From assembly GCF_900291975.1 (NCBI RefSeq), contig NZ_OMPN01000001.1:1364001-1428000 (forward strand): a stretch of DNA of 64,000 bases, read 5' to 3'. The stretch is from Agathobaculum massiliense (lineage in GTDB: Bacteria; Bacillota; Clostridia; Oscillospirales; Butyricicoccaceae). The position numbers and the translations under genes are program-made. The notes below the pieces were generated by a model. That model was given only the letters and a program-made list of their open reading frames with translations. It was not told where the DNA came from and ran no database searches. Below are positions 24,537 to 32,893 of the stretch, one piece after another (the stretch's first letter is position 1; each line of letters opens with the position of its first letter).

Positions 24537-24968
24537 ATGCCCGATCCCGCTACCAGCTCGGCCGTGCTGCGTGTTGTCGTAACGACCGCGCTAGGCGCGC
24601 TCCCCCTCGCGGGCGCTTCCGTGACTGTATCCACCGCAGCCGACCAACCCGGTGAACGGACGCTGCTTTACAGCGTCCGCACCGATCAGAACGGCATGAC
24701 GCCGCCCATGGAGCTACCCACCCCGCCGCTGTCCAACTCCATGACACCGGACAGTGGCACGCCGTTTTCCCTCTATACCGTAGAAGTTGCCAAGGAGGGC
24801 TATACGCCGCTTACCGCTCTGCATATCCCCATGTTTCCCGGCATTCCAGCCGTGCTGCCGGTCGCGCTGACCCCGCTGGAGGAAAACCAGCCGTCCAGCC
24901 AGACCGATCTGACCGCCACCGGCGACCCACAGGTGCTATACCATTCCGAAACGGGCGGAGAGGAGTGA
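24537..24968 (+). CDS. SleC prosequence-like protein encoded as a separate gene
   Basis: Protein of 143 residues with a good AGGAGG 9 nt before the ATG. It has one beta-sandwich domain: LRVVVTTALGALPLAGASVTV, then YSVRTDQNGMT and YTVEVAKEGYTPLTALHIPMF, a pattern of carboxypeptidase-regulatory-like domains. The same arrangement (strand, DxNG, KEGY, a short FPGI loop) makes up the N-terminal prosequence of clostridial spore cortex hydrolase SleC as I recall it. The next gene starts 6 nt later and carries the mature SleC region, so this looks like a SleC propeptide made in trans. No signal peptide is visible, fitting production inside the mother cell or forespore. Confidence 0.72.
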   Translation: MPDPATSSAVLRVVVTTALGALPLAGASVTVSTAADQPGERTLLYSVRTDQNGMTPPMELPTPPLSNSMTPDSGTPFSLYTVEVAKEGYTPLTALHIPMFPGIPAVLPVALTPLEENQPSSQTDLTATGDPQVLYHSETGGEE

Positions 24969-24974
24969 ACGAAA

Positions 24975-26405
24975 TTGCCTGAACAATCCCCCGTCGTTAT
25001 TCCGGAAACGATCACCGTGCATCTTGGCGCGCCCTCATCCAACGCGCAGAACATCACCGTTCCCTTTGCCGACTATATCAAAAATGTAGCCTCGTCTGAG
25101 ATCTACCCCACCTGGCCGGAGGAGGCGATCCGCGCCAACATCTACGCGCAGACATCCTATGCTCTCAACCGTGTGTTTACCGAATGGTACCGCGCGCAGG
25201 GCTATGATTTCGACATCACAAATTCCACGCGCTACGATCAGTCCTTCGTCCCTGGGCGCGATATCTTTGAGAACATCTCCACCATCGTGGACGATATGTT
25301 CAACAACTATCTGACGCGCGGCGAAGCAATCGAGCCGCTGTTCGCCCAGTACTGCAACGGCACGACCACGACCTGCCCGGGCGGGCTGAGCCAGTGGGGT
25401 ACGGTCCCGCTCGCCGAGCAGGGCATGAGCGCGGAGGAGATTGTGCGTTCCTTTTACGGGGACGACATCAACTTTGTACGCAACGCACCCATCGCCCCCA
25501 ACCTCGGCGGCTCCTGGCCGGGCATCACATTCCGGCTGGGCGACGTGTCAGAGGAGGTCCGCATCATCCAGAACCGGCTCAACCGCATCTCGACCAACTA
25601 TCCCAACATTCCCAAGATCTATCCCGTGGACGGAATTTTTGACGCGGACACCGAGCGCGCCGTGCGCGCGTTCCAGCAGCAGTTCAACCTTGCGGTAGAC
25701 GGGATCGTCGGCAAGTCCACTTGGTATCGCATCGCCTTCATATATAACAATGTGAAACGTCTGAGCGAGCTGGACAGCGAGGGGCTGCGGCTGGAGGATG
25801 TTTCGCGTCAGTTTCCAACCGAACTGCGCGAAGGCGCGACCGGCCCCGGCGTGCAGCTTCTGCAATATTTTCTGGCCGTGGCGGGAGAATATTACGACCA
25901 GCTCCCCCGCTGGCAGATCAATCAGCTGGACGGCGTCTTCGGCCCCCAGACGCGCGAGGCCGTTACCGCCTATCAGCGTATGATGGGCCTGCCGGAAACC
26001 GGCGCTGTGGACCGCACGACCTGGAACGAGCTGCTTTCCACCTACCAGTCCATTCTGGCGGCCCGCCCCGAGCAGGAATGGCTACAGGAGCTTGCCGGCC
26101 TGCCCGAGATCTTCCTGGTGGAAGGCATGCGCGGTGAAGAGGTGCGTCGGGCGCAGCAGGTGATCAATATTATCGCGCGCTCCTATCCGGAGGTGCCGGC
26201 CGTCGGCGTTGACGGTATTTTCGGCCCCGCGACGCGCGACGCGGTCTCGGTCGTGCAGGCGCTGGTCGGCCTGCCCGCCACCGGCGCCATCGGCCCGCTG
26301 ACCTGGGAGTATATGGCGCAGCTCGCCAGCGATGTGCTTGCGGGCAGTCAAACCAGCGAGGGGCAGTACCCCGGCTATCCGGTGGGAGAGGAGGCAAGCG
26401 CCTGA
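24975..26405 (+). CDS. SleC-like spore cortex-lytic enzyme: SpoIID-type domain plus three peptidoglycan-binding modules
   Basis: Protein of 476 residues beginning at TTG (24975) after GGAGAGGAG. The N-terminal 190 residues are a SpoIID-like lytic domain: VASSEIYPTWPEEAIRANIY carries the conserved acidic residue region, then ALNRVFTEWYRAQGYDFDIT. It closely resembles the mature part of clostridial SleC, which degrades spore cortex during germination. SleC normally has one binding module; here three PG_binding_1 repeats follow, each with DGIFG or DGVFGP and ending in TW (around 200-255, 290-355 and 385-455). The family is activated by Csp-type proteases, none of which are in the window. Its prosequence is encoded by the preceding gene. 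Confidence 0.82.
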   Translation: MPEQSPVVIPETITVHLGAPSSNAQNITVPFADYIKNVASSEIYPTWPEEAIRANIYAQTSYALNRVFTEWYRAQGYDFDITNSTRYDQSFVPGRDIFENISTIVDDMFNNYLTRGEAIEPLFAQYCNGTTTTCPGGLSQWGTVPLAEQGMSAEEIVRSFYGDDINFVRNAPIAPNLGGSWPGITFRLGDVSEEVRIIQNRLNRISTNYPNIPKIYPVDGIFDADTERAVRAFQQQFNLAVDGIVGKSTWYRIAFIYNNVKRLSELDSEGLRLEDVSRQFPTELREGATGPGVQLLQYFLAVAGEYYDQLPRWQINQLDGVFGPQTREAVTAYQRMMGLPETGAVDRTTWNELLSTYQSILAARPEQEWLQELAGLPEIFLVEGMRGEEVRRAQQVINIIARSYPEVPAVGVDGIFGPATRDAVSVVQALVGLPATGAIGPLTWEYMAQLASDVLAGSQTSEGQYPGYPVGEEASA

Positions 26406-26953
26406 TGTACAGCGAAGCACAGCGCCGCGCGCATATTTTTGACCTGCAGACCTTCCTGCGCCGTATCCAGCTCGATCAGGCACATGTCCATCCACTGGTT
26501 CCGGACGGCATCTTCGGTCCGGAAACCGCGGCGGCGGTACGCGATTTCCAGCGCCGCAACGGCCTGCTCGTTACCGGCACGGCCGGCTATGAAACATGGA
26601 CTGCAATTTACCAAGCCTATCTGCTCCTGCTCTTGGGCGACACGCTGCCTGCCGCAGTCTCCTTTTCCCCTGCCGGTTCTGACGGGCAGTTGGCTGCCGG
26701 AGACAAGGGCCCGTCTGTCCTTGTTCTGCAGCTCCTGCTTTCCTCGGCGGTGCCCCATTTTTCCTCCGTGACCCCTGTTCCGCTCACCGGAGAATACGAC
26801 CGCGCGACAGCGGACGCTGTCCGCCTTGCTCAAGGGGTGTTCCTGCTCCCACAGAACGGCGTGACCGACCGCGCCACTTGGGAAGCGCTCGCCCTGTTTC
26901 ACAACAGCTTCTTCGGCCGCACGCCGCTTCCCTGGCTGCTTGCGGAGCTCTGA
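26405..26953 (+). CDS. Peptidoglycan-binding-domain protein (two modules)
   Basis: Protein of 182 residues whose ATG overlaps the TGA of the SleC-like gene by one base. It contains two PG_binding_1-type repeats: residues 12-75 (VPDGIFGPETAAAVRDFQ ... YETWTAIYQAY) and 105-170, the latter degenerate (TGEYDRATADAVRLAQ ... DRATWEAL). There is no catalytic domain, signal peptide or membrane segment. It is the third gene of the cortex-lytic operon and may be a non-enzymatic cortex-binding partner. A bidirectional terminator follows. Confidence 0.82.
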   Translation: MYSEAQRRAHIFDLQTFLRRIQLDQAHVHPLVPDGIFGPETAAAVRDFQRRNGLLVTGTAGYETWTAIYQAYLLLLLGDTLPAAVSFSPAGSDGQLAAGDKGPSVLVLQLLLSSAVPHFSSVTPVPLTGEYDRATADAVRLAQGVFLLPQNGVTDRATWEALALFHNSFFGRTPLPWLLAEL

Positions 26954-26969
26954 TACCCGTTTTCGTAGC

Positions 26970-27003
26970 AAAAAAGGACGCTCCCTTCCGGAACGTCCTT
27001 TTT
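26970..27003. terminator. Bidirectional terminator between the cortex-lytic operon and the parvulin gene
   Basis: AAAAAAGGACG and CGTCCTTTTT form a stem with a 13-base loop; A and T runs on both sides serve the two convergent units. Confidence 0.85.
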
Positions 27004-27014
27004 GATTTTCCCGC

Positions 27015-28145
27015 TTATTCCGCGGCCGCTTCATCGGAAGCCGCGCTGTCGTCCGAGTCCGAGCCGTTCAGAATCTCCGCGACTCCTGCCGGCGCGTAAT
27101 CGTATACGTTCTTATAGTTGATCTCGTCGTACACGTCGGTGGTTTCGACCTCTGCTTCGGTCATCCACTGGCTGAGGAGCGCGTCCATCGTCCGGCCCAT
27201 CTGCGTGGCCAGGTCAGCCTGATAATTGATGAACTGGTTTTCGTAATCGAGCGCCGTGCGCTGGATGATATGATAGCCGTAGTCGCTCTTGACAAGGTCG
27301 GAAACCTCGCCCTCCGCCAGCGCCTTGGCGCCCTCGTAGAACGGTGTGACCATATCGCCCTCGGTAAAGATATACCCGTCCGGATTGCCTTCCAAGCCGC
27401 CGTCCTCGCTGTATTCGTTCATCAGGGCGTCAAAGTCCTCGCCCGCGTTGATGCGGTCCAGGATGGACTGCGCCAGCGCCCTGGCCTCCTCGTCCGTGCG
27501 GAGCGTCTCGCCTGTCGAGGGGTCGACGGTCAGGATCAGGATATGCTTGGCCGAGATGTAGTTGTCGCGGAAGTGCTCCATCAACTCCTCGTCCGTCGGC
27601 TTGTCGATCCCGTCCGAGCCGTAATAATACTCGTTGAGCGCGGAGTAGCACTGCGTGATATACAGGAAATTCATATAGGTCTGGTCGTTGAAGCCGAGCT
27701 GCGCGATCTTCTGCAGGTAGCCGTCGTAGCCGCCTGCCTGGTCAATGGTGTCCTTACGCAGGGTAGACAGCTCTTTCTGGTTGCTGTAGGACAGCTCCAG
27801 ACCGGCCTTTTCAAACTGCTCCAGCACAACGCGCGAGTAGACCGCCTGGTCCTTGGCAAAGCCCGGCATCATCACGCCCAGCATCTCGGCCGAGCTGTCG
27901 TCGCTCCACAGGCCCATCATGCCGTACTGTGAATACATGTTTTCGTAGTACTTCATGTTATAGATCATGTAGGTTGCGAATTCCTCCGCCCTGACCTCAT
28001 CGCCGTTGACCGTCATCACGACAGGCGAATCCTCCCCCATCGGCTGATAGGAAACCGATACCTTGGAGCCCTGCCAGTAGGTGATGCCCAGTACGATTGC
28101 CAGCAAAACGACCAGCGCGGCAATACGCTGTACCCATTTGTTCAT
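27015..28145 (-). CDS. Membrane-anchored parvulin-type peptidyl-prolyl isomerase (PrsA/SurA-like foldase)
   Basis: Protein of 376 residues. Residues 5-25 (VQRIAALVVLLAIVLGITYW) form an N-terminal membrane anchor without a lipobox, so it is an anchored, not lipidated, foldase. A SurA_N-like helical region follows (about 50-190, rich in Tyr and Met). The parvulin rotamase domain spans about 195-300: SAKHILIL at its start, then EDFDALMNEYSEDGG and DYGYHIIQR at its end. It would help fold secreted proteins outside the membrane. The C-terminus is acidic (SDSDDSAASDEAAAE). The start at 28145 has AAGGAGAG upstream. It is transcribed alone, downstream of the ECF sigma pair. Confidence 0.9.
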   Translation of the reverse strand: MNKWVQRIAALVVLLAIVLGITYWQGSKVSVSYQPMGEDSPVVMTVNGDEVRAEEFATYMIYNMKYYENMYSQYGMMGLWSDDSSAEMLGVMMPGFAKDQAVYSRVVLEQFEKAGLELSYSNQKELSTLRKDTIDQAGGYDGYLQKIAQLGFNDQTYMNFLYITQCYSALNEYYYGSDGIDKPTDEELMEHFRDNYISAKHILILTVDPSTGETLRTDEEARALAQSILDRINAGEDFDALMNEYSEDGGLEGNPDGYIFTEGDMVTPFYEGAKALAEGEVSDLVKSDYGYHIIQRTALDYENQFINYQADLATQMGRTMDALLSQWMTEAEVETTDVYDEINYKNVYDYAPAGVAEILNGSDSDDSAASDEAAAE

Positions 28146-28236
28146 ATTCCGACTCTCCTTGTATTGCAAAAAACTAAACAGACTTTTGTTATTATAGCAC
28201 TGTTTTCCGTTCTATACAAGGAAAAACACAAAAACG

Positions 28237-29703
28237 TCACAAAGCGCCGTCGTTCTTCTCCCACTCGCGGTATTCCCGTGTCGCGTAATTGGTATAGCTG
28301 TTCTGCAGATTTTTTCCGCTCCACCCCTGCGTCAGCTCTTCCGGCGCGCGGTACGGGAGGCTGACCGGCTGCCGGCGGTGGCAGTAAATCAGGTTCGCGC
28401 CGCCGAACACGTTGCTGCCTTCCAGCTCGATGATATACAGCGTGTAGCCGCGTTGCGCCTGCGCGCCGAACGGGTAACTGACCGTGCCGGTGATGCGCGG
28501 CGCGGTCTGTACGCCGAAAACCCAATCGGTCGTGGTCACCATTTCGTTTTTGAGGTTGGGCATCGCGGCCGTATAGCTCTGCCCGTCCTTTTCATAGAGC
28601 AGGACGCCGCCAACCAGTTCCGCCGGCTCATCCTGCCACAGCAGCGCCAGCGCATCGCCCCACCAGGCCGCGCCCCGCCGCCATGCAAAGTGGTTGAGCA
28701 CCGCCATGCGGTTGCCCGGCAGCTCAATATACACGGCGCTGACATCCATCCATTCCGCGCTCTCGGAATAACCCTCCGGATAATTCTCCGGCATGTTGCT
28801 GACGCGGCCCTCGCCCGGGTCAAAAAGCATCTGTTCCTGAACGCTTTCCACATAGAGCGCGCCCTCCAGCACGGCCACATGCTCGTCGGACAAGTCGGCC
28901 GCCACGTTCTCCGGCATGCCGAGCGCCGCCAACGCCTGCCGCTCCGCCGCCATCTCAGGCGAGGGCCGCGGCTGCGCGTCCAGCCGGGGATGGTTGACCC
29001 ACAGGCTGCCGCCCACCACCAACGCCGCGCACAGTGCAACATAGCACCAGCCGAAGCGCTTGCCGCTCACCTGCACCGGCGCAGCGGTCAGGCAGTAGCC
29101 CGCGTCGCCCAGCCCGTCGCTGATGCGGAACATGGCTTTGACAATCACAACAAACGCAACGAGCATCGGAATCCCCGCCAGCCAGCTGTGCGACAGCGGC
29201 GACAGCGCCAGCGCAACGCACATGAGCTGCCAGACAACCGCCGAGCGGAGCGGGTCGCCCTCGGGTGCGACGCCTGCCTGCTCGTACACGCGCCGGAGGC
29301 CCGCCCGCAGCGCGCAAAGCTGTACGATCCCCGCCGCCGTATGCACAAGGCCAAGGGCGACGGCGCACGATCCCTCCGGCAGGTGCGGCGTGACCAAAAG
29401 GCCGAGATACACTGCCTGCCAGACCAGCTCTGCAAGGGCCAGCGCCCATGCCGCGCGGAACCCCGCGCCGCACCGCCGCAGCGACCGGAAGCCCAGGTAG
29501 GACAGCAGCACGCCGATCATAGGCATCAGGTATTGCAGGTACAGGAATTCCAGCCCAATATGCGTGAGGATCACGCCCCAGACGATATAGCGGATGGGCG
29601 TGTCCCAAGGATTGACCTCCCCGACCGCGCTCTCGCGCGGCAGGGCTTCCCCAAGCTCCTGTTCCAGATAACGGTCGAATTCCTCCTGTTCCCGTCCGGT
29701 CAT
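28237..29703 (-). CDS. Multi-pass membrane protein coupled to an ECF sigma factor (putative anti-sigma factor)
   Basis: Protein of 488 residues of no family I recognise. After an acidic cytoplasmic N-terminus (EQEEFDRYLEQELGEAL) there are about six hydrophobic segments between residues 35 and 190 and another near 225-245 (WCYVALCAALVVGGSLWV). The last 240 residues would be outside the membrane and form a soluble domain rich in Trp and Tyr. Its first codons overlap the stop of the sigma factor gene by four bases. That position is typical of a cognate anti-sigma factor: the N-terminal tail could hold the sigma factor and the external domain could sense a signal. It lacks the zinc-binding anti-sigma motif HxxxCxxC, so this is inference. 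Confidence 0.7.
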   Translation of the reverse strand: MTGREQEEFDRYLEQELGEALPRESAVGEVNPWDTPIRYIVWGVILTHIGLEFLYLQYLMPMIGVLLSYLGFRSLRRCGAGFRAAWALALAELVWQAVYLGLLVTPHLPEGSCAVALGLVHTAAGIVQLCALRAGLRRVYEQAGVAPEGDPLRSAVVWQLMCVALALSPLSHSWLAGIPMLVAFVVIVKAMFRISDGLGDAGYCLTAAPVQVSGKRFGWCYVALCAALVVGGSLWVNHPRLDAQPRPSPEMAAERQALAALGMPENVAADLSDEHVAVLEGALYVESVQEQMLFDPGEGRVSNMPENYPEGYSESAEWMDVSAVYIELPGNRMAVLNHFAWRRGAAWWGDALALLWQDEPAELVGGVLLYEKDGQSYTAAMPNLKNEMVTTTDWVFGVQTAPRITGTVSYPFGAQAQRGYTLYIIELEGSNVFGGANLIYCHRRQPVSLPYRAPEELTQGWSGKNLQNSYTNYATREYREWEKNDGAL

Positions 29704-30227
29704 AGCGCATCACCTCCCATCAGCCTGCGCAGCCGGCCGCGCAGGCGGTACAGTCGCCCTTCGACCGCCCGCTCGGTCAAGCCCAGCTCGGCGGCGATCT
29801 GCGCGGTGGACTGCAGATAATAATACTTGCGGTAAAACAGCAGCCTTTCGTTGTTGCTCAGCGCATCCACCGCGCGCCGGAGCTGTGCGGCGCGTTCCCG
29901 ACGCAGCACTTCCTCCTCCGGCGAGGGGGACGCGCCCGTCCGCTCCTCCAGTGTCTCCTCTGGCGTATGCCGCCGCCGGAGGCAATCCACCGCCGTGTTG
30001 CGGGCCACCGCGGTCACCCAGGCCGCAAGGCTGCCCCGATCGCTCCGGAATGTGCCGAACCGGTCCCAAACGCGCAGGTAGACGTCGCTGACGCATTCCT
30101 CCACATCCTGCTCGTCCCGCAGGATACCACGCACGATGTACCGCACCATATTGCCGTACTGCTTCTGTAGCAGGGCGATACCCTCCTGGTCGCCCGCGGA
30201 CAGCAGCTCGGTGATTCTGTCATCCAT
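29700..30227 (-). CDS. ECF-type RNA polymerase sigma factor
   Basis: Sigma factor of 175 residues. Region 2 (about 20-85) contains MVRYIVRGILRDEQDVEECVSD and VWDRFGTFRSDRGSLAAWV, with the polymerase-binding helix and -10 recognition. Region 4 (about 115-170) has LLFYRKYYYLQSTAQIAAEL and a helix-turn-helix (LGLTERAVEGRLYRLRGRL). The two are joined by a Glu/Pro-rich linker. The ATG at 30227 is preceded by AAAGGGGG; the frame extends seven codons more but these cover the ribosome binding site. Its partner membrane gene overlaps by four bases. No target promoters can be named from the window. Confidence 0.9.
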   Translation of the reverse strand: MDDRITELLSAGDQEGIALLQKQYGNMVRYIVRGILRDEQDVEECVSDVYLRVWDRFGTFRSDRGSLAAWVTAVARNTAVDCLRRRHTPEETLEERTGASPSPEEEVLRRERAAQLRRAVDALSNNERLLFYRKYYYLQSTAQIAAELGLTERAVEGRLYRLRGRLRRLMGGDAL

Positions 30228-30339
30228 ACCGCCGCCCCCTTTCCCCATCTGTCTTTACTCTATCTTACGGAAATTTCCCACCGAACCCACGCCCTGTTTT
30301 CAATTTGTAAACCACATACAGGGCCGTCCGCGGGATGAA

Positions 30340-30371
30340 AAAACGGCACAGCGTTCCGCTGTGCCGTTTTC
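30340..30371 (-). terminator. Terminator after the nucleotide-sugar dehydrogenase gene
   Basis: AAAACGGCACAGC and GCTGTGCCGTTTTTT on the minus strand with a short loop; strong stem and T run directly after the gene. Confidence 0.85.
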
Positions 30372-30381
30372 CGTTGTTTGT

Positions 30382-31584
30382 TTATTCCATCAAGCCGACA
30401 CAGTCGTAATACGGCTTTTCAGCAATCAACTTTTTGTTATCTTTAAACAAAGTATGTCCCAATGTAATCACCAAATAGTCCGCTTTCTGCAAAACCTCCG
30501 CAAAGGGTACATTCGGGATGCCCTGCACCTCGCCGTCTTTTGCGAACGGCTCGCAGGCGATCACATTCACGCCTTTTTCCTGCAGAATATGGCACAGCTC
30601 GATCGAGGGGGACTCGCGCAGGTCGTCCACATCCGGCTTATAGCTCAGGCCGAGCACGCCGACCGTATCCGTCACCCTGGCGAGCGAGGATACCACCTTG
30701 CCCGCGACAAAGTGCGGCTTGTTCTCGTTGCGCTCGCGCGCGGCGAGGATAACCTTGGCCTCGGCCGGAAACTGCTCATAGATGAACCACGGATCTACCG
30801 CGATGCAGTGGCCGCCCACGCCCACGCCCGGCGTCAGGATATTGACGCGCGGATGGCAGTTGGCCAGCTTGATCAGTTCGAACACGTCGATCCCCATTTT
30901 GTCGCAAATGACCGACAGCTCGTTGGCATAAGCAATATTGACATCGCGGAAGGTATTTTCGGTCAGCTTGCACATTTCGGCGGTCAGGTCGTCAGTCTTG
31001 TGGACGACCCCCTTTTCCAGCACCTTCTCATAGATGGACGCCGCCATCTCAGCGGCTTCCGGTGTGCGCGCGCCAACGATGCGATCGTTGTTCTTCAGCT
31101 CGTACATCATATTGCCGGGGATGACGCGCTCCGGACAATGCGCGACGTGCAGCCGGTTCATATCGATGCCGGACTCCTCGCCCAGCACGCGCGCGAGCAT
31201 CTCGGTCGTATGCGGCGGCACGGTGGATTCCAGAATGACCAGATTGGACGGTTCGATCACCTTGCCCGCCATGCGGCCCGCGGACTCCACGAATTTCAGG
31301 TCAGCCTTGTGGCTGCCGGTTTCGTCCTGGTAGAACGGGGTCGGCACGGCAATATAGAACACATCCGATCGGGTCAGCTTGGAGGAAAAATGCAGATGCC
31401 CGTGGGCGACCGCCTTCTCGAACGCTTCCTGCAGGCCCGGCTCCACGATATGAATATGGCCGCCCTTGAGCGTCTCAATCGTTTTTTCGTTCACGTCAAA
31501 GCCGCAGACCTCAAACCCTGCCTCGGCCAGCGTGATCGCGGTCGGCAGGCCGATGTAGCCCAGCCCCATGACAGTAATTTTCAT
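30382..31584 (-). CDS. wecC: UDP-N-acetyl-D-mannosaminuronate dehydrogenase-type nucleotide-sugar dehydrogenase
   Basis: Protein of 400 residues of the UDP-glucose/GDP-mannose dehydrogenase family, WecC branch. N-terminal NAD-binding MKITVMGLGYIGLPTAITLA; central dimerisation helix with TENTFRDVNIAYANEL; catalytic cysteine in PGVGVGGHCIAVDPWF (near 260). It oxidises the C6 hydroxyl of UDP-ManNAc (or a related UDP-HexNAc) twice to a uronate for surface polysaccharide. The expected partner epimerase (UDP-GlcNAc 2-epimerase) is not adjacent, so substrate assignment rests on sequence similarity alone. It is a single-gene unit divergent from cysE. Confidence 0.85.
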   Translation of the reverse strand: MKITVMGLGYIGLPTAITLAEAGFEVCGFDVNEKTIETLKGGHIHIVEPGLQEAFEKAVAHGHLHFSSKLTRSDVFYIAVPTPFYQDETGSHKADLKFVESAGRMAGKVIEPSNLVILESTVPPHTTEMLARVLGEESGIDMNRLHVAHCPERVIPGNMMYELKNNDRIVGARTPEAAEMAASIYEKVLEKGVVHKTDDLTAEMCKLTENTFRDVNIAYANELSVICDKMGIDVFELIKLANCHPRVNILTPGVGVGGHCIAVDPWFIYEQFPAEAKVILAARERNENKPHFVAGKVVSSLARVTDTVGVLGLSYKPDVDDLRESPSIELCHILQEKGVNVIACEPFAKDGEVQGIPNVPFAEVLQKADYLVITLGHTLFKDNKKLIAEKPYYDCVGLME

Positions 31585-31654
31585 AATTTTCGTACCTCAT
31601 TCAGCAAAATCTTCTTACATTATACCACTTTTTTCGCAAAATTCAACGTAGTGT

Positions 31655-31683
31655 TTGAATTTTTGCCCAAATACCGCTATAAT
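31655..31683 (+). promoter_or_regulatory. Promoter of cysE
   Basis: TTGAAT (31655-31660), 17-bp spacer, TATAAT (31678-31683). The start codon is 46 nt downstream. No T-box or S-box leader fits in so short a space. Confidence 0.75.
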
Positions 31684-31728
31684 GGATACTGTAGCGATTT
31701 CATACCCAAACGATAGGATGTATGCTTT

Positions 31729-32397
31729 ATGATTTTTCAGGGCCTGCTGGACGATGCGCGCTCAATCCGCGACCGCGATCCCGCCGCACGCACAACACTG
31801 GAGGTCTTTTTGCTGTACCAGGGCTTCCACGCGCTGATCTACCATCGCCAGGCACACTGGCTGTATCAGCACAAGCTCTTTTTCCTTGCGCGGGCGCTTT
31901 CCCAGTTTGCCCGCCATATGACCGGCATCGAGATCCATCCGGGCGCGACCATCGGCCGCCGCCTGTTCATCGACCACGGCATGGGCATCGTCATTGGCGA
32001 AACCGCTGAGATTGGAGACGACTGCACGATCTACCACGGGGTCACGCTCGGCGGCACCGGCCATGACACCGGCAAGCGCCACCCGACCATCGGCAACAAC
32101 GTGCTGATCGCGACCGGCGCCAAGGTGCTCGGCCCGTTCACCGTGGGCGATAACAGCCGCATCGGCGCGAACGCGGTGGTGCTGCAGGAAGTGCCACCCA
32201 ATTCCACGGTCGTGGGCGTCAAGGCGCGCGTGGTCAAGATTGACGGGCAGCGCGTTTCCTCCCCGTCCTACGATCTCGACCAGGTCAACCTGCCCGATCC
32301 GCTCGCGCAGGAGCTTTGCCGCCTGCAAAGCCGCGTATACGCCAACGAGCAGCGGCTCAAGCGCGAGGAACAGCGGGAACGCGAAGCAGACGAATAA
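31729..32397 (+). CDS. cysE: Serine O-acetyltransferase
   Basis: CysE/EpsC-type enzyme of 222 residues that acetylates L-serine as the first step of cysteine synthesis. The N-terminal helical domain (1-65) has [16 protein letters not shown]. The left-handed beta-helix of hexapeptide repeats spans about 65-175: [19 protein letters not shown] with the catalytic histidine, [16 protein letters not shown] and [19 protein letters not shown]. The last 40 residues are charged and probably disordered. It is the short Gram-positive form. No cysK lies next to it. A bidirectional terminator follows immediately. Confidence 0.93.
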   Translation: MIFQGLLDDARSIRDRDPAARTTLEVFLLYQGFHALIYHRQAHWLYQHKLFFLARALSQFARHMTGIEIHPGATIGRRLFIDHGMGIVIGETAEIGDDCTIYHGVTLGGTGHDTGKRHPTIGNNVLIATGAKVLGPFTVGDNSRIGANAVVLQEVPPNSTVVGVKARVVKIDGQRVSSPSYDLDQVNLPDPLAQELCRLQSRVYANEQRLKREEQREREADE

Positions 32398-32402
32398 CAC
32401 CG

Positions 32403-32441
32403 AAAAAACAGGCAGGGAGCCGCGGCCCCCTGCCTGTTTTA
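32403..32441. terminator. Bidirectional terminator between cysE and the ribbon-helix-helix gene
   Basis: AACAGGCAGGG pairs with CCCTGCCTGTTTT; T runs in both directions. It abuts the stop codon of the minus-strand small gene. Confidence 0.85.
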
Positions 32442-32603
32442 TTCTCCGGACAGTTTCTTTTTGTCCAACGCATGCAGGTATTTTCGTAAGATCACGTTGA
32501 TGTACTGGGAAAACGGGCGGGCATCTTCATCAGCCAATTCACGCAGGCGGGCAACAATATCGCTGTCCAGTGTAATCGTTACTCGTTCCTTCAACGGCCT
32601 CAC
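32439..32603 (-). CDS. Small ribbon-helix-helix DNA-binding protein
   Basis: A 54-residue protein missed by simple length cut-offs. It starts at GTG (32601-32603), 8 nt after AGAGG; an in-frame GTG nine bases earlier overlaps that site. The fold is clear from ERVTITLDSDIVARL (beta strand and first helix) and SQYINVILRKYLHAL (second helix), the MetJ/Arc pattern. No toxin gene follows, so it is an orphan regulator rather than a toxin-antitoxin antitoxin as far as can be seen. It converges on cysE and is divergent from the tiny membrane protein gene at 32702, which it might control. Confidence 0.75.
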   Translation of the reverse strand: MRPLKERVTITLDSDIVARLRELADEDARPFSQYINVILRKYLHALDKKKLSGE

Positions 32604-32701
32604 TTCGCTCACCTCTTGTTATCCAGCATACCATTAAATTATACTTAATATTGATTTATCATATAAAATAGTATATAGTATAACCACAGGAGATGGGTAT
32701 C

Positions 32702-32842
32702 ATGATAACTTGGATCAAAAAACACTTGCTTACATTGTTATTGTTTTTTGGGGTTTTTTTGCTTGGCATTTTCGTCGGTTGGTTCATTGGTGCTTTTGAT
32801 ACCTTTCACTATCTTGGGTATTCTGTCACCCTATCCTTTTGA
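32702..32842 (+). CDS. Small single-pass membrane protein (46 aa)
   Basis: ATG at 32702 with AGGAG 9 nt upstream and an AT-rich promoter-like stretch (TATAAAATAGTATATAGTATAA) within 45 bases. The product starts MITWIKKHLLTLLLFFG and is dominated by one hydrophobic segment (residues 8-35) with GxxxG-like glycines (GIFVGWFIGAF). Base composition is much more AT-rich than the neighbours. No family recognised. Its real existence rests on the ribosome binding site and the terminator right after it. Confidence 0.5.
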   Translation: MITWIKKHLLTLLLFFGVFLLGIFVGWFIGAFDTFHYLGYSVTLSF

Positions 32843-32857
32843 TACTTCTTCACGATA

Positions 32858-32893
32858 TAAAAGCGCCCCGTACAAAAGTACGGGGCGCTTTTT
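32858..32893. terminator. Bidirectional terminator after the small membrane protein and mrnC
   Basis: AAAGCGCCCCGTAC / GTACGGGGCGCTTTTT with an AAAA loop: a perfect 14-bp stem with A and T flanks. It ends both the plus-strand small gene and the minus-strand rnf-mrnC unit. Confidence 0.88.

Noticed and set aside
32439-32603. A toxin-antitoxin pair led by the ribbon-helix-helix gene
   Set aside because: No RelE- or MazF-like gene follows; the gene ends directly in a terminator.
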